In this document: one piece after another, positions 31,491 to 42,935 of the stretch
Layout of the letters: each line of letters starts with the position of its first letter
Position numbering within the stretch: position 1 is the stretch's first letter
Assembly: GCA_947000775.1 (NCBI GenBank)
Contig: CAMQGK010000416.1
Coordinates: 1,060,001-1,124,000 of the forward strand
Length of the DNA: 64,000 bases
From: Pterois miles
Lineage: Eukaryota; Chordata; Actinopteri; Perciformes; Scorpaenidae
Direction of reading: 5' to 3'
Notes under the pieces: model-generated
The model's database searches: none
The model's input: only the letters and a program-made list of their open reading frames with translations
Told to the model about the DNA's origin: nothing
Program-made: the position numbers and the translations under genes

Positions 31491-33936
31491 TTCTCATATC
31501 TCTATGTGCTCAATGTCACTTGTAGTCTGTGAATGTTGATGAACATGGAATCAAGGACATATGGCAATTCTATGTCGACATGAACCTGGGCGAAGTGCAT
31601 TTTTCAAGTACAAATATATTAGTTGGAGACAGCAAAGTATCTACATATAGGCCTGTTCTTACACTGGTAAGATCTGTTTCACTTTCATTTTAATATATTA
31701 ATTTAACTTTTAAAAACATTTGTGCAAAATTAAAAAAAAGTGAATGCAAAGTTGGGGGTAAAATGATTTTCATTTTGAGTTTTTCAAAGCAATGCAAGAA
31801 GCTAAAAATAACACAGTACATGTATGCAAAAAGCATAGATTGATGAATAAATTAATTTTCTGTATATCCTTAGGTAAAGGAACCTGTATCAGTGCCAAAG
31901 TACCAATTGGTACAAGCGGAACCCATAATATTATGGGTTGTGTATTTAGTCTAAAGCAGCATTGATGAGTTTTAGCTGCTTGCCTGGTTGCTAATCCAGT
32001 TTTGCCGCATTCAGGCCAGGGTTAAAACCACATTAGTTGTCAATGTGAATGGATCCATATGTTTGCTGACCTGCATGGGTCCATAAACCTCCTTGTAATC
32101 TCAGATGAACAGGAGTCGGACACTGCCCGTTTTTGAGAGAAGGCATCTCTGTCCCTATCATTTAATGATATTGAGATTTAACTTTGTTTAACCGCCTTCC
32201 TAAGAGCAAGGTATATAAAACAAATATAAAACAGTTTTGTTCATAATGTATATAAAACTTCCAGAGGGGAGTTTGGGGAAGGTGATTACTAGAGATTTAC
32301 CTGAATATCAATGAGTCAAACCGGCCTGGTTGAGGTTACGCACTGACCTTGTGGTTAGGGTCAGGATCGCTCATTGGTCAGGGCATAGGACTGGAACAAA
32401 TTGGGTTACATGGGCATGGGCATTTCAATGCCTTGACACACTCTCAGATATCTGGTCAAGGGGACAAAATGATAGCCACCAGAACTGGGTGAGCCAGTCT
32501 GTAATGGTGGAGATAGTTCACTGGCTTGGGTAGGAGTGGGGCTTAGCGAAGAAATATCAGCAGCGGGCTTCTGTGGACCATTGTGCCAAACACTGATGAG
32601 ATATTGCTGTCATCATCATCTGCAGACAAAGCTGGTGCCTCAGCAGGGTGACCAGAGACAGCGGCAGAGTGTTAGCCGCTGGAGTGGGGACGCCAACAAT
32701 CTCGAGCTCTGGCCCATTGTGAAGCATCAAAGCATCAGAAGTGAACCCACTGCTGCTGGCGTTGAATTTTGGGCAGTGCTTGCCAGACCAGGCAGTCTGG
32801 TGGCTGCTCTACAGTCAACGCACTCGATGCATTGTGAAAATCCGTCCCGATGATGAGGACACAACAAGGTTCTAGAAGCGAAATGGGAAAATTGCTGTTC
32901 ACTGAAGAGAAAAAGGATAACAGACAGCAATATGTGCTGCCTTATATATACCCATAGAGTCCAGTAGAGGGAAGTGCCTTTGTGAGTTAGAAGTTAATTT
33001 TTATGCAAACGGTGCATTTAAAAATACAGAAACATGATCAGCATTCACCAGTCCATCACCTGCCAGGCCGTCTGCAGGGTGTCACTGAGCCAAGTCCACT
33101 AGCTCACCGACATTCATGGCATCATTGCTGCATCGATGGGACCATATCTGGATCCAGGCACCATTTCAAGGTAAGTGATGAATATATTTATGTACCCGCA
33201 AGGGATACCATTTCAGCAATGTTCAAAGTGCTTTCAATGGCAATTATAACATTTTAATTTGGTACCAAGATGGCCTGCATCTACTCATGATGCATGCATT
33301 CTCCAGGAGAGTACCTTATACCAGGACTTCAAGGCTGGAAGAATGAACGGGCTGCCCCTTGGCGACATTTGACCTGAAGATTCTGGAGGAAAAAAAAACC
33401 CATGGCCATTAGCTTAATCCTGGAGCCATTAACGGGCAGGAAAAGAGCTTTAATATGAAGCGCTACCTTAAGACTTTGAACTGGTTTTGCTATGCAGGGT
33501 TTTATTTTTAACTCTATACTTGTTTCCACCCATTTTAGCAGCGAAACCAGTGAGATTACCTTCAGTCTCCAGCTGAGCAAAGTGTTTAGAGATATTGTCC
33601 TTGTTTCTTGCCAACAAAGCATGTTGAGTTGTTGAACTAACTGAGTGAGTGAGTGAGTCTGTAGTTGCGTGGACATTCACATGAATGCATACTGTTAGAA
33701 CCAGGTGTAGTTAAGACTAGGCTTAAGTTTGGTAGGTACAAGTGACATTAAGTCCATTTTTAAGACTGGTCTTAACAAAGACTGACTTAGCACTGAGGTC
33801 AGGCTCAGAAAAGCCAGTAGGTCCAACCTATTCCAAAGACCATACTAAGTTTGTGTCTGCTGTATGAAAAGTCTAAAGCCAGCAGTCCACTAAGACATAC
33901 AGAATTTGAAACATGAATTTACAGTTATAGTAGGTG

Positions 33937-33939
<3 letters not shown>
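31491..33939. other. Unannotated stretch
   Basis: About 2.4 kb without a recognised gene. A fragment TTTTGTTCATAATGTATATAAAA at 32234-32256 resembles the TAATGTAATAA repeat. 32540-32900 is unique and moderately GC-rich with a 105-codon open frame, whose protein shows no motif; I do not call it a gene. Low-complexity GAGTGAGTGAGTGAGTC at 33641-33659. Confidence 0.5.

Positions 33940-34000
<61 letters not shown>
33940..34000. repeat. (TA)n microsatellite
   Basis: About 30 uninterrupted TA units, immediately upstream of a long inverted repeat. Confidence 0.97.
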
Positions 34001-34002
<2 letters not shown>

Positions 34003-34036
34003 GTGGAGGTTCTCATTCATCCAGGTCTTATTCATT

Positions 34037-34252
34037 CTGGCAAAAATTGAATCGAAGGCAACTGGACTTAGATTTGTCTCTGAAGACGTTTCGCTCCTTG
34101 TCCAAGTGGCTTCATCAGTGTTCATCGGTTCGTCAGACTAGTGGGGACTAGTCAGACTGTAGCGTTCGAACTGATGAAGCCACTTGGATAAGGAGCGAAA
34201 CGTCTTCAGAGACAAATCTAAGTCCAGTTGCCTTCGATTCAATTTTTGCCAG
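34037..34252. repeat. 82-bp inverted repeat with 52-base spacer
   Basis: 34037-34118 and 34171-34252 are complementary at 81 of 82 positions by my reading (the difference is CCTTGTCC versus CCTTATCC). The arm sequence GAAGACGTTTCGCTCCTT..CCAAGTGGCTTCATCAG with the AGTCCAGTTGCCTTCGATTC side is a motif found widely in fish repeats, possibly from Penelope-like elements. The spacer holds ACTAGTGGGGACTAGT. TATATATA occurs again right after the second arm at 34260. Confidence 0.92.
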
Positions 34253-34260
34253 AAAGTCTA

Positions 34261-35410
34261 TATATATAGTAAATCACTATAAATTAAACAAAGTCCTTTG
34301 AAAACAGAAAAAAATGTACTTGGAAATTTGATTCCCATAGTACTCTGTTTATTTCAATTCAATTTTAAATCTTAGTAAGTAGTTTCTGTGTTTTGAAGTA
34401 GGGTTTTATGATGTACTTATCCATAGTCAGTGTATTACCTACAGTAGATATCAGTTCATACGGCCCCGGTTTGAGAAAACAGGAGTAACAGCACAGGAGC
34501 AAATCAATAGACTGCAGCGGTCAGGGCCGGCAGCAAAAACATATTTTAGCCACTGTTTAAGTGTAGACTGCCATCCTCGTCCCATCCACTGCAAGTAATA
34601 CACGGATTTGGTGGATAAGTACTCATACAACATCACATTTGAATTATCCCTTTAATGCTTATACTAAACTATATTTCATTGCTAAATATCAAGGATTAGA
34701 TTCTTCGTCCAGCTGTCGTTCAAGTACAGAATTAATCACCGGGTAGTTACTTTTCTGACCAGAGCTGAAGGTAATGCTTTAGCATCCATGCCTGACTACC
34801 TTTACTCCAGGTATGAAAACAAGGTCATTTTATAAACCATATGTTGTAGCTTTTTACTCTATTGCATGAAGATTAATAACATTTGAAAAATGTTAATGTA
34901 AAATAAATAAATCAATAAAATAAACATTATAGGCACTGATTTCAGAGATTTCAGAAACTAGTTACAACAAAGAAGACGGTTAGCACCACATCTTATTCCA
35001 TATATCATTAATCGTTACCCCAATTTGATTAATTTCTCTGTTGTCTGTGTGGTGAAAACAAACGATATAATAGGAAAATGATATTTCCTGTGTATGTTGC
35101 CTAGCATTAGCACACATTAGGCCTTTTAGCTGTATGATGTACAGTCCCACATTATGAGGACAACGGGCCAACAAAATGTCCTCATATTCACAATCATACA
35201 CATGTACCGTACGTTATTGTCTGCAGGGCTTTTCTTAACCGTGGCATGACAGAAAAGACAAGCACTTTGTCTCCTCTCCTTCATCTCTCTTTCCATCTCC
35301 TGTCTGTTGAGTCTCCTCCATCTATTCATTTCCTTCATCAGGTGGCCATCTCTCACTCTGTCCATCTCTCCCTCAGCCCGCTCTGTCGTTCCTACCTCCC
35401 TCTGTCTTTG
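34261..35410. other. Unannotated stretch
   Basis: AT-rich unique sequence; pyrimidine-rich plus strand at 35240-35420. No gene. Confidence 0.5.
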
Positions 35411-35570
35411 CTACTCTGTTCTTTTTCTTTGTACCGACTGGTGAGCGCTGACAGCTCTGGCAGAGACAAAGTGCTGATGCTGGGCTTAAAAGTGACCGCC
35501 CCTGTCCTGCAGCCACACAGCTGGGGAGCCACAGATCCATCACCTCATGGCATACCCGGAGCAGCACGGA
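35411..35570. promoter_or_regulatory. Candidate conserved non-coding element
   Basis: Unique: GGTGAGCGCTGACAGCTCTGGCAGAGACAAAGTGCTGATGCTGGGCTTAAAAGTGACCG. No repeat match, no convincing frame. Weak call. Confidence 0.2.
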
Positions 35571-35886
35571 GAGAGAGGAGGATGGATGGAAGGACGTGGA
35601 GATTTGAGAGCAAGAGGGCAGGTAGAAGGAGAGTAATTGGAAGACTAACAGCACATCAACAACAGGAATTTAGTACATTACAGCAAAACAATTGTGTAGT
35701 GGCTAACATAGGGCTGGGCAATTAATTAACACTGATCAGATGCCATATTAATGCCATCTATTTAAATTAAGTACAGTGTGAAAGTGTAATGTACAGTGAA
35801 TCCATTCAAAATGTTCAAGTGCAATAAAACTCTTCTGCTCCAAAGGTGTATGAATAATTGTGATAAATAATCATCATCTTAATATC
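35571..35886. other. Mostly unannotated; small hAT-like scrap
   Basis: GGGCTGGGCAATTAATTAACACTGATCAGATGCCATAT at 35710-35748 resembles a hAT-type repeat start. Otherwise nothing recognised. Confidence 0.4.
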
Positions 35887-35945
35887 AAGATGAGATAAGA
35901 GATAAGATATTCCTTTATTAGTCCCACAGTGGAGAAATTCACAAA
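35887..35945 (-). mobile_element. Rex1-like 3' tail, truncated insertion
   Basis: AAGAGATAAGATATTCCTTTATTAGTCCCACAGTGGAGAAATT is the reverse complement of the Rex1-associated end with a TTATC tail. It is the 3' tip of a Rex1-like LINE or of SINE-B. Confidence 0.8.
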
Positions 35946-36006
35946 CAATTATTTACAGTTATAATTAATTAAACAACATATTATTTGATTTACTTGGTAC
36001 CAGTTG

Positions 36007-36348
36007 GGGGCGGCAGTAGCTCAGTCTGTAGGGAGTTGGCTTGGGAACCGGAGGGTCACCGGTTCAAGTCCTGACATGGACCAAGAACTGAGTGTGAACT
36101 GGTAGCTGGAGAGGTGCCAGTTTACCTCTTGGGCACTGCCGAGGTGCCCCTGAGCAAGGCACCAAACCCCCAACTGCTCGGGGCGCTTGTCAGGAGCAGC
36201 CCCCTCACTCTGACATCTCTCCATTGTTGCATGTTTGTGCATGTGTGTGTTCGGGTCTGCATGTACCGTGTATAAGTTAACAACAGAGTGAAAAAATTGA
36301 ATTTCCCCTCGTGGGACTAATGAAGGAATATCTTCTTCTTCTTCTTCT
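36007..36348 (+). mobile_element. SINE-B, copy 2
   Basis: The tRNA-like head GGGGGCGGCAGTAGCTCAGTCTGTAGGGAG (A box), ACCGGTTCAAGTCC (B box), body GAGGTGCCAGTTTACCTCTTGGGCACTGCCGAGGTGCCCCTGAGCAAGGCACC, end GGGACTAATGAAGGAATATC and (TTC)n tail to 36348. TACCAG occurs on both sides (35998-36003 and 36349-36354), a possible short target duplication. The arrangement directly follows a Rex1-like tail in opposite orientation. Confidence 0.93.
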
Positions 36349-36354
36349 TACCAG

Positions 36355-37789
36355 CAAGACATTGGGATTTTGGATGAAATAACAGGATCCAAAAGCTGAT
36401 GTTGGGGGAAAATAATAGAAAATGCATCTAATTGGAAAAAAGAGGATATGTACAGGGTAAAATATTTGTAAATTGAAATTACAAATCAATAACTAGAACT
36501 ATCAATCAAGTTATATTTTTTTTTAAAAAAGTGGAAAATGATTTATTTAGGCTTGAGACAAGTTTCAATGAAGGGTGAGAGAAACAGACAAGTTACTGTC
36601 TGGACACCTAAAACAAAAAAACTCCTTCAATGTAATACCAGCAATTATGAAAGGGAATATAATAGTGTCTTCAGCAAAGGCAATAAGAGATCCTACAGCA
36701 GTTTTATACACATTGTACAATAGATCAATCCCAAACAGGAAGAACTGACAGTTTTTGTCCCTAACATTACTCTGCCTAGATCGTCACCTTAAAGGGATAG
36801 TTTGGTGTATTGAATTGCAGTTGTTTAAGGTACTTAACCATAGGCACTGTAAAAAAAAACATAAAATACTCATTTAAGTATAGGCTATATTTATATTTAC
36901 AAGTATTTTCAAGGGCCTTAACAGAATCCCATTGGAATATTATAAGTAGTATATAGGCACCAATATTTCTAGAGGTATACAGTATACTGTAATGAGGCTT
37001 TTACATTAGGATGGCTTCCCTAAATGAGAGATACAAGAGCAGGAGAACGAGATCCAGAGGAGCAAGCTGTGGGTTGCTTGTGGTTTTATAGACTTTTGTG
37101 AGCCGCTGGCCACTTCCATCATTAACTTTTTGGTCTTAACAGAATTGACATTGCCCCACACATCTCTTCTGTTCACACTTGAATGTGAACCTACAGTATA
37201 TGCATTGTAAATGAAGGGATAAACTAACATCAATACATGTTTATCTCTCAGGAGGGGCAGGATGAGAAGGGGGAGGGGTCGCCATGTTTTCATTTAAGAG
37301 GAAGTTTTGCTTTAACATGCTTATTTTGAGGCTGTCGCCTCCATTTTTCCTCCTGAAGATCACAGACGCATCATAAGCTGTCCCAGAGTTGGTTTCTGCA
37401 TCAACATAAGCATGTTACAGCAAAACTTCATCTTATTGAAACATGTTAGTTCTGCATAACATATTGATTAATGTACATTTTATTTTGCATTAAAAATCGG
37501 TTTTATTTGGTCCTTTTCAACCAAAAGTTGCATGTTTCTTGCTGACGCTGATCTGTCAAGTTATGCGAAACCTTGTTTTTTTTTTCAAATGCTAACCAAG
37601 ACATTTTATTGTCTAAACCTAACCTCTACCGTTTCAAAGCGTTACAAAGTTATGTTGACCATGTGTTACATTAACCATGACTGTTTCACATGTTAACCAT
37701 GCATGAACTAGCTCCAGGGTCTTTATAGTGATGTCACAAACATGACAATTTTAAGACTCGTACAATAGTTTAACATTTCCCATCTGGTA
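36355..37789. other. Unannotated stretch
   Basis: AT-rich unique DNA. AACCAAGACATTTTATTGTCTAAACCTAACCTC near 37595-37628 resembles a fish repeat scrap also hinted near 12896. No gene. Confidence 0.5.
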
Positions 37790-38190
37790 ATGCTGGATGG
37801 CGAGGAACTGAGGTTATGGGGTTTGGCTGTCCTAGCTCTGTCACTAGTCTAACCAATGTACTTTGTCCCCTGTCTGCAAATTTGTATAATGAAGCTAAAA
37901 TTCTTGGTATCTTCTTGGACATTGAATTTTAACAAGCAGGTGAGTGGGTTGTGAAGGGCAGCTTTTATCTGCTTAGAATCTTTCCTACTACAATTGATGC
38001 ACATAATATGTTATTCATATAGCATATAGCATGTTCATATCAGTGCTGTTGCTAACTCATATCTTCCCATCACCATTTATCCTAAGGTATACTGTATATT
38101 ACTGTATAATAATTAGCACTTCTGGTTAGATGCAAAACTGTCTTTCGTTGTCTCAGTACGTGTACTGTGTGCAGTGATAATAAAGTTGAG
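37790..38190 (+). mobile_element. L2-like LINE remnant with a non-LTR-type tail
   Basis: One frame at 37808-37930 reads TEVMGFGCPSSVTSL..PLSANLYNEAKILGIFLDIEF, which corresponds to the region after the RT palm in L2/CR1-group LINEs (KTE..., LSANL..., LGVIFD...). After a stop the remnant GCAGGTGAGTGGGTTGTGAAGGGCAGCTTTTA continues the homology. TCTTTCGTTGTCTCAGTACGTGTACTGTGTGCAGTGATAATAAAG at 38139-38183 looks like a non-LTR 3' tail. Old and broken. Confidence 0.55.
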
Positions 38191-38241
38191 ACATGTTCAC
38201 TTGTGTTTATATCAATGTCTTAACAGTAATTAGGACCATAG

Positions 38242-38760
38242 TGTGACGACATCTTCCTGTCTTAAGTTATGTATTTGTTTTGTCTCTCTCTCGTGTTTCA
38301 TTTCATTATTGTCCATTTCCTGTTTTATTTTGATATTACTAACCTCCCTCTCATTTCAGATCACTGCACTTCCTGCCCTCATGTGTTCCACGCCCCTTGA
38401 CCTACTTTCCTGCTCTGCACGGGTGTTCTGAGTTGTCTGGTCCCGCCCCTGATTGTGTCCACCTGTGAAGCGTTCAATCACTCCTCTTGTATATAATGTG
38501 TCTGCTCCCTTCCTCATGTTGCCAGATTGTATTTGAGCCTTATGGTGAAAGTCAGTCCCGCGTTCTCTCCTCGTGCTTGCCTCTTCGTGTTTTTTGACCC
38601 TTTGCCTGTCTTAGACCCTGCCTCTCGCTTAGCGTTTTTTTGGATTTGTTTGTATCATGGACTGCTTACCTGTGTACCGAACCATTTGTATTAAACCTGT
38701 TTTTGACCTTCCCTCAAGTCGTGCGTTTGAGTCCTGTTACATACTGACCTGGGTGTTACA
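38242..38760 (+). mobile_element. Solo LTR of an LTR retrotransposon or endogenous retrovirus
   Basis: Starts TGTGACGAC and ends GTGTTACA, giving TGT...ACA termini. The 5-bp CATAG occurs directly before (38237-38241) and after (38761-38765). Inside are a TATA box TATATAA at 38490-38496 and an ATTAAA polyadenylation-like signal at 38690-38695, in the order expected for U3, R and U5. Length is 519 bases. No internal gag/pol/env sequence is present, so the proviral interior was removed, most likely by LTR-LTR recombination. The family is not identified; the CACGCCCCTTGACCTAC... and CCACCTGTGAAGCG... words recall common fish LTRs. Confidence 0.85.
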
Positions 38761-38765
38761 CATAG

Positions 38766-39019
38766 AAGCATAAGAAAAATATGAATGCATAGGCTACTGT
38801 AGTCTATGCTATGTTAACAGCCCCCTTTGCCTCCAAAATTAGTTTTGAAAGAAAAACTGGAGAGTTTCTCCACCACTCCCCAGAAAAATAAATAAATAAA
38901 TAAAAAATGATTCACAGAATATTATATAATATTGAAAATAACTGTAGAAAGCGTAGTAACCAATACACGTAATGCAGTAATGTTCACTGAAAACTGAAAG
39001 CGCCTCATGAACCATGTGA
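38766..39019. other. Unannotated stretch
   Basis: (AAAT)n run at 38885-38905; otherwise no recognised feature. Confidence 0.45.
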
Positions 39020-39023
39020 CCTT

Positions 39024-39215
39024 GTGGCTGCAAGATCAAGGTGTGTCGTAACTCACTTTCAGTGCTCTCAGTCCCTCACGGATTTCTCGAAAGGTGACCG
39101 AGCTTCCTCTGCTGCTGCTTCCCGGTTCTGGAACAGCCTCCCATCCCACCTTGATGTAACGAGCTGCGAGGGAGTGAACAGCGTTAATGTAATATTACGT
39201 TCACTGACAGGTGTC
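39024..39215 (+). mobile_element. Possible LINE C-terminal remnant
   Basis: One frame contains FSKGDRASSAAASRFWNSLPSHLD, resembling the GDRAFSVAAPRLWNSLP ending of L2/CR1-group LINE polyproteins. Short, without tail; may belong with the remnant at 37790, split by the LTR. Confidence 0.4.
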
Positions 39216-40135
39216 TGACAACATTATGGGAAGGACCCGGCAGAAAAATAAAATGTTTTTCTTTATATTTCGCTTGATCCGGTCTGTTTGTTGTTGTGTT
39301 CACATCCTGCTCAAGGAGTCTTGTTGTGAAATCTTAATATTCGTATTTTCTGGCTCAAATAATTATGAGGCAGCAAAAGAATTCAAAGACCTCTACCACA
39401 TTGTCAAAAAATACTACATATTCAGCCATGACTGTATCTTTTAGATAACACTAAGCTACACTTTCTATACTCTAACGCAACAAACTCTGCTGGACTGCCA
39501 CTCGCGTTTCCACCATGGATGTATACCACTAGTCCACTGCTACTCCTGGAGTGAAACTCTTTCCATAATGTCAGACACTTTTTATTAACAATCAGAGCCT
39601 GACATGGAAAAAACAAGCACTTTAGTCTTCATACAGTCAGTGATGGTACCAGCTTTCCCCAACAGCACCGTATTACAGCCAGTGAGCAGCTGCCATCGAC
39701 CCTCAACACTGGACCAATTTCAGAAATTGTTGTCCCTATCAGGCAGTTAGACACATAAAGTTGGGAAATAGGGTGCAGTTTGAAAAATACATGTTACATA
39801 AGTTATCTTTTAAGTCTTGTTCCACCATTGATAATTTTAAATCAAATTTAAAAGACCTTTTATCACTTGGGGTACAATCGTGAGCAGCACAACTCAAAGT
39901 GGCTCAGCCACACAAGACAAAGTATGCCACATGTGATATTTCTAAGTTCTGAATTAAAGTCAGTGATGGTTGATGCTTTCACTTGTAATTTGCAATACGT
40001 TTCAACAGCAAATGTTTGCATGCATGGTGAGAAGGTTGCCACTGCTGTTGGGAGAAGGAGGTAAAGGTCCTGTATCAAGAAGGGAGGAGGGAGTGGTGTG
40101 TGGGGGTGGACTGAAAGAGTGCTGGCTGGGTTGTC
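39216..40135. other. Unannotated stretch
   Basis: No recognised gene. Open frames are short and unlike known proteins. Confidence 0.5.
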
Positions 40136-40300
40136 TCCAGGATGGAGGGGGGGCATTAATCATTATTGGCGCACACCTTCGTCCCCGACGCACCCTGACG
40201 GCCCTTCCACCCCTGACATAAATCATCATTCCCCCACAATAGATCCCCTCTCTTTCCCATGCTGGGGAAAAAGTGTGCTAGTTGTATTGATTTTTCCTTT
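40136..40300. promoter_or_regulatory. Candidate conserved non-coding element
   Basis: Unique sequence GGGCATTAATCATTATTGGCGCACACC and CCTGACATAAATCATCATTCCCCCACAATAGATCC, followed by a C/T-rich stretch. Weak texture call. Confidence 0.22.
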
Positions 40301-40448
40301 TTCTCCCTCTGCCTTCCGTGCCCCCCCCCCCTCCACCCTCCACCTTCTCTCTCCACCAGCCGACCGCATTGCTGTGTCATTATGAAACATAACTGATCTG
40401 AAATTCATAGAATACTAAATAAAGTTTACGAGGGCACTCTACTGTATG

Positions 40449-40450
40449 CC

Positions 40451-40481
<31 letters not shown>

Positions 40482-40491
40482 ACACACACAC
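40449..40491. repeat. Poly-C run joined to (CA)n
   Basis: About 19 C then about 12 CA units. Confidence 0.95.
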
Positions 40492-40970
40492 TTCTTGATG
40501 CATGAGAAGGAAGCATGGCAAGGGAGAAAAAAAGAAGAAAAAAATAATGATATAAAAATTACAAAGCGTGCACAGTGCTATTATACTTCTATTGATTTGT
40601 TTTTGAAGCACACCTAGGCTTAGAAGAGTCGCTTGAAGAGATTAGAAATGGCCCAGAAAAAGAGAAGGAAAGAGAAGGGGGGGGTGTTCAAGGGAGGAAC
40701 AATATGATAATTTTGGGGATTTGAGAGAGGGGAAGAAGGAGATGATTTCATTCAAAAGATCTGAGGTTAAAGGAAGCATGTACTGTATAAGAGACACATC
40801 ATGTCCTGTTTATACAATGGCCAGCTGAGTAAAGTTTTATGTAAATCATTGTGGGCTTATTTGTTTTGTCAGTCTGGGGTTGAGAACTACTCCAGTGCTG
40901 TGCTCTGCTTGGCCTGCAGCAGGGGCAAACTTTACCTTTAGACAAGGAGGATGGAAAGAGGCGATGCCAC
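40492..40970. other. Unannotated stretch
   Basis: A-rich and GA-rich patches (40524-40546, 40650-40745). No gene. Confidence 0.5.
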
Positions 40971-40971
40971 G

Positions 40972-41130
40972 TATCATCAACGCATCATCAACGCGCCATC
41001 AACACATCATCAACGCATCATCAATGCATCATCAACGCGTCATCAACGCATCATCAACGCGTCATCAACGCGTCATCAACGCATCATCAACGCATCATCA
41101 ACGCCTCATCAACGCATCAATGCATCAAAT
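40972..41130. repeat. 11-bp minisatellite, about 14 units
   Basis: Unit CATCATCAACG with variants (CGTCATCAACG, CATCATCAATG). Because 11 is not a multiple of three and the unit lacks stops, more than one forward frame stays open, giving an 11-residue peptide repeat (INASSTRHQRI-like). Read as a DNA repeat, not a gene. Confidence 0.93.
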
Positions 41131-41949
41131 GTTTGGGATAAAACACAGGCGCAGTAAAATCTGGTCTGCACTCGCTGAAATTGAGCCAATCACAACGCTC
41201 AACTGCAGCTCCAGTTACGTGTTATACCCTATACCCCAAGACCCATGTCCCAGTCTTTTTCAATAGGCCTTTCCATTTAGAAGGTAACTCATTGAACCAA
41301 AATAACTTACAAAAGCCCCCAAAGCACTTAAGAAAATACTAAACTCAGCTATACTACTTATGGTGTACTTCTACTTCAGAGGAAAACATTGTAGTATTAA
41401 ATTTACCTGACAGAGAAGTGCTACTGGTTACATGACATTGCAGATTCAGATTTAACTCACAAATTATAACAATTAAAATATGATGCATTATTTTTCATTT
41501 ACAGTAACTACTCGCCATCGTATTAGATTGGAAAGCTCCACATTGAACAGATATTAAGTTAATATAAGCAAATTGTGCTGATAATACCTCTCTTCCACTC
41601 TTCACTTGTGAACGTGAATGCAGGACTTTTACTGTATAGTACAAATAGTTTACTATTAATAGTTAATGATTTTGCTTCATTAAAAAAAAAAAAAAAAAAA
41701 AGTTTTGAGTAGGCCTACTTCTTCCACCACAGCCAATAGCAAAATTCCCAGTTAGAGTAAAGCAAAACAACATTTTCCTGGGCCCAGAACACTAAATTCG
41801 CCCCTGAAAGGCACTTCCAGGTCACACTAAATACAATTTCCAAATAGGCGTAATAATCGCTTGCTTTGACATAACCACTGCTGTTATAAAGTAGAGCATG
41901 GATTAAATTAGCAGAGGTATATCACTGGTGGTATATCACTGGTGGTTGT
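41131..41949. other. Unannotated stretch
   Basis: Contains a poly-A run at 41682-41702 and a doubled GGTATATCACTGGTGGT at 41917-41945. No gene. Confidence 0.5.
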
Positions 41950-42008
41950 GAATTTCTCCACTGTGGGACCAATAAAGGAATATCTTATCTTATCTTATCT
42001 TATCTTAT
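41950..42008 (+). mobile_element. Rex1-like 3' tail, truncated insertion
   Basis: GAATTTCTCCACTGTGGGACCAATAAAGGAATATC followed by five TTATC units. Only the 3' tip is present. Confidence 0.85.
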
Positions 42009-42250
42009 ATTATTACAGTAGTGTTATACAGTATAGTATCAAATCTGACACCGATGAAATACTGTCCTAGTCATGGGGGAAAAACACACAGCTCCTGGTT
42101 TACTCACGACCACACCGGTGAAATACACCACTGGTTTGATTCTGCTAGTTGGCCATCCGCTGATTCTATTCGTGTAGTTTGTAAAGTGAGTGACAGTCAA
42201 TGAGCCACGGACACTCACAACAAGCTTAGCTCCCAGTAGGCTACCGGTAT
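42009..42250. other. Unannotated stretch
   Basis: No recognised feature. Confidence 0.4.
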
Positions 42251-42353
42251 GGGGCTCATGCTTGCGTTGCCGGGGGCTCATGCTTGCGTTGCCGGGGGCT
42301 CATGCTTGCGTTGCCGAGGGCTCATGCTTGCGTTGCCGGGGGCTCATGCCCGT
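42251..42353. repeat. 22-bp GC-rich minisatellite, four units plus a partial
   Basis: Unit GGGGCTCATGCTTGCGTTGC+CG starts at 42251, 42273, 42295, 42317 and partially at 42339. Only one base differs among the complete units (GAGGG at the end of the third). CpG-rich compared with its surroundings. Confidence 0.95.
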
Positions 42354-42935
42354 TCAGAGTGTGGTCTGTCCACTGTGGATAACATGGACATGTTTGTCTC
42401 AGTCTGCAGAGCCCTGAAGCCCCTACCCCACTCCTGTACACAGCACCGTGCTCTTGTTTATCCTAAGTTTATTAATATTGAACATGTCATGTGTCCAAAT
42501 TGCACCAAAACTGACACCACATGTCTTTGGGTCCCCAGCAACACACGCACCAAGTGTAAAGTCGAACGGTTTTTAAGATACGCGAAGGGCACACAGAGCG
42601 ACAGACATAGTTTATACTGTAGTTAGATGCATAGTTATACAGTACCTCATACAGTCTGTTTACATGCACACTGATTCAGATCAAATTTTTTGGAGTATCT
42701 TGGTTTTGCACATATAAACATCACATTCTGGTTTTAGAAAACTGGTCTTTATCTGGGTTTTGAGAAACCTGGAAATGCTATCTGGAGGTAAACCAGTAGG
42801 AACCTGGGTACTGTTTTAAGACCTTATCCTAGTTTCTGGTCATTCTCTGCCTTGTTCACGGGTGCATCCTTGGCTCCAGTTATAGTTGGCCAGTAAAACA
42901 AATCGTATAGTTAACAAAGTAAAGACGGTGAAAGT
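42354..42935. other. Unannotated stretch
   Basis: Unique sequence without recognised gene. Confidence 0.45.

Noticed and set aside
32536..32853. 105-codon open frame as a host gene
   Set aside because: No motif, no splice or promoter context, and length within chance for this composition.
35246..35725. 159-codon open frame
   Set aside because: The first half is pyrimidine-strand low complexity and the second half has no recognisable domain; no supporting splice sites.
36007..36080. tRNA gene
   Set aside because: tRNA-like head of SINE-B; followed by SINE body and Rex1-type end.
40880..41266. 128-codon frame with an INASSTRHQR-like peptide repeat
   Set aside because: The peptide repeat is imposed by an 11-bp DNA minisatellite that is open in other frames too. 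Not CRISPR either: no spacers.
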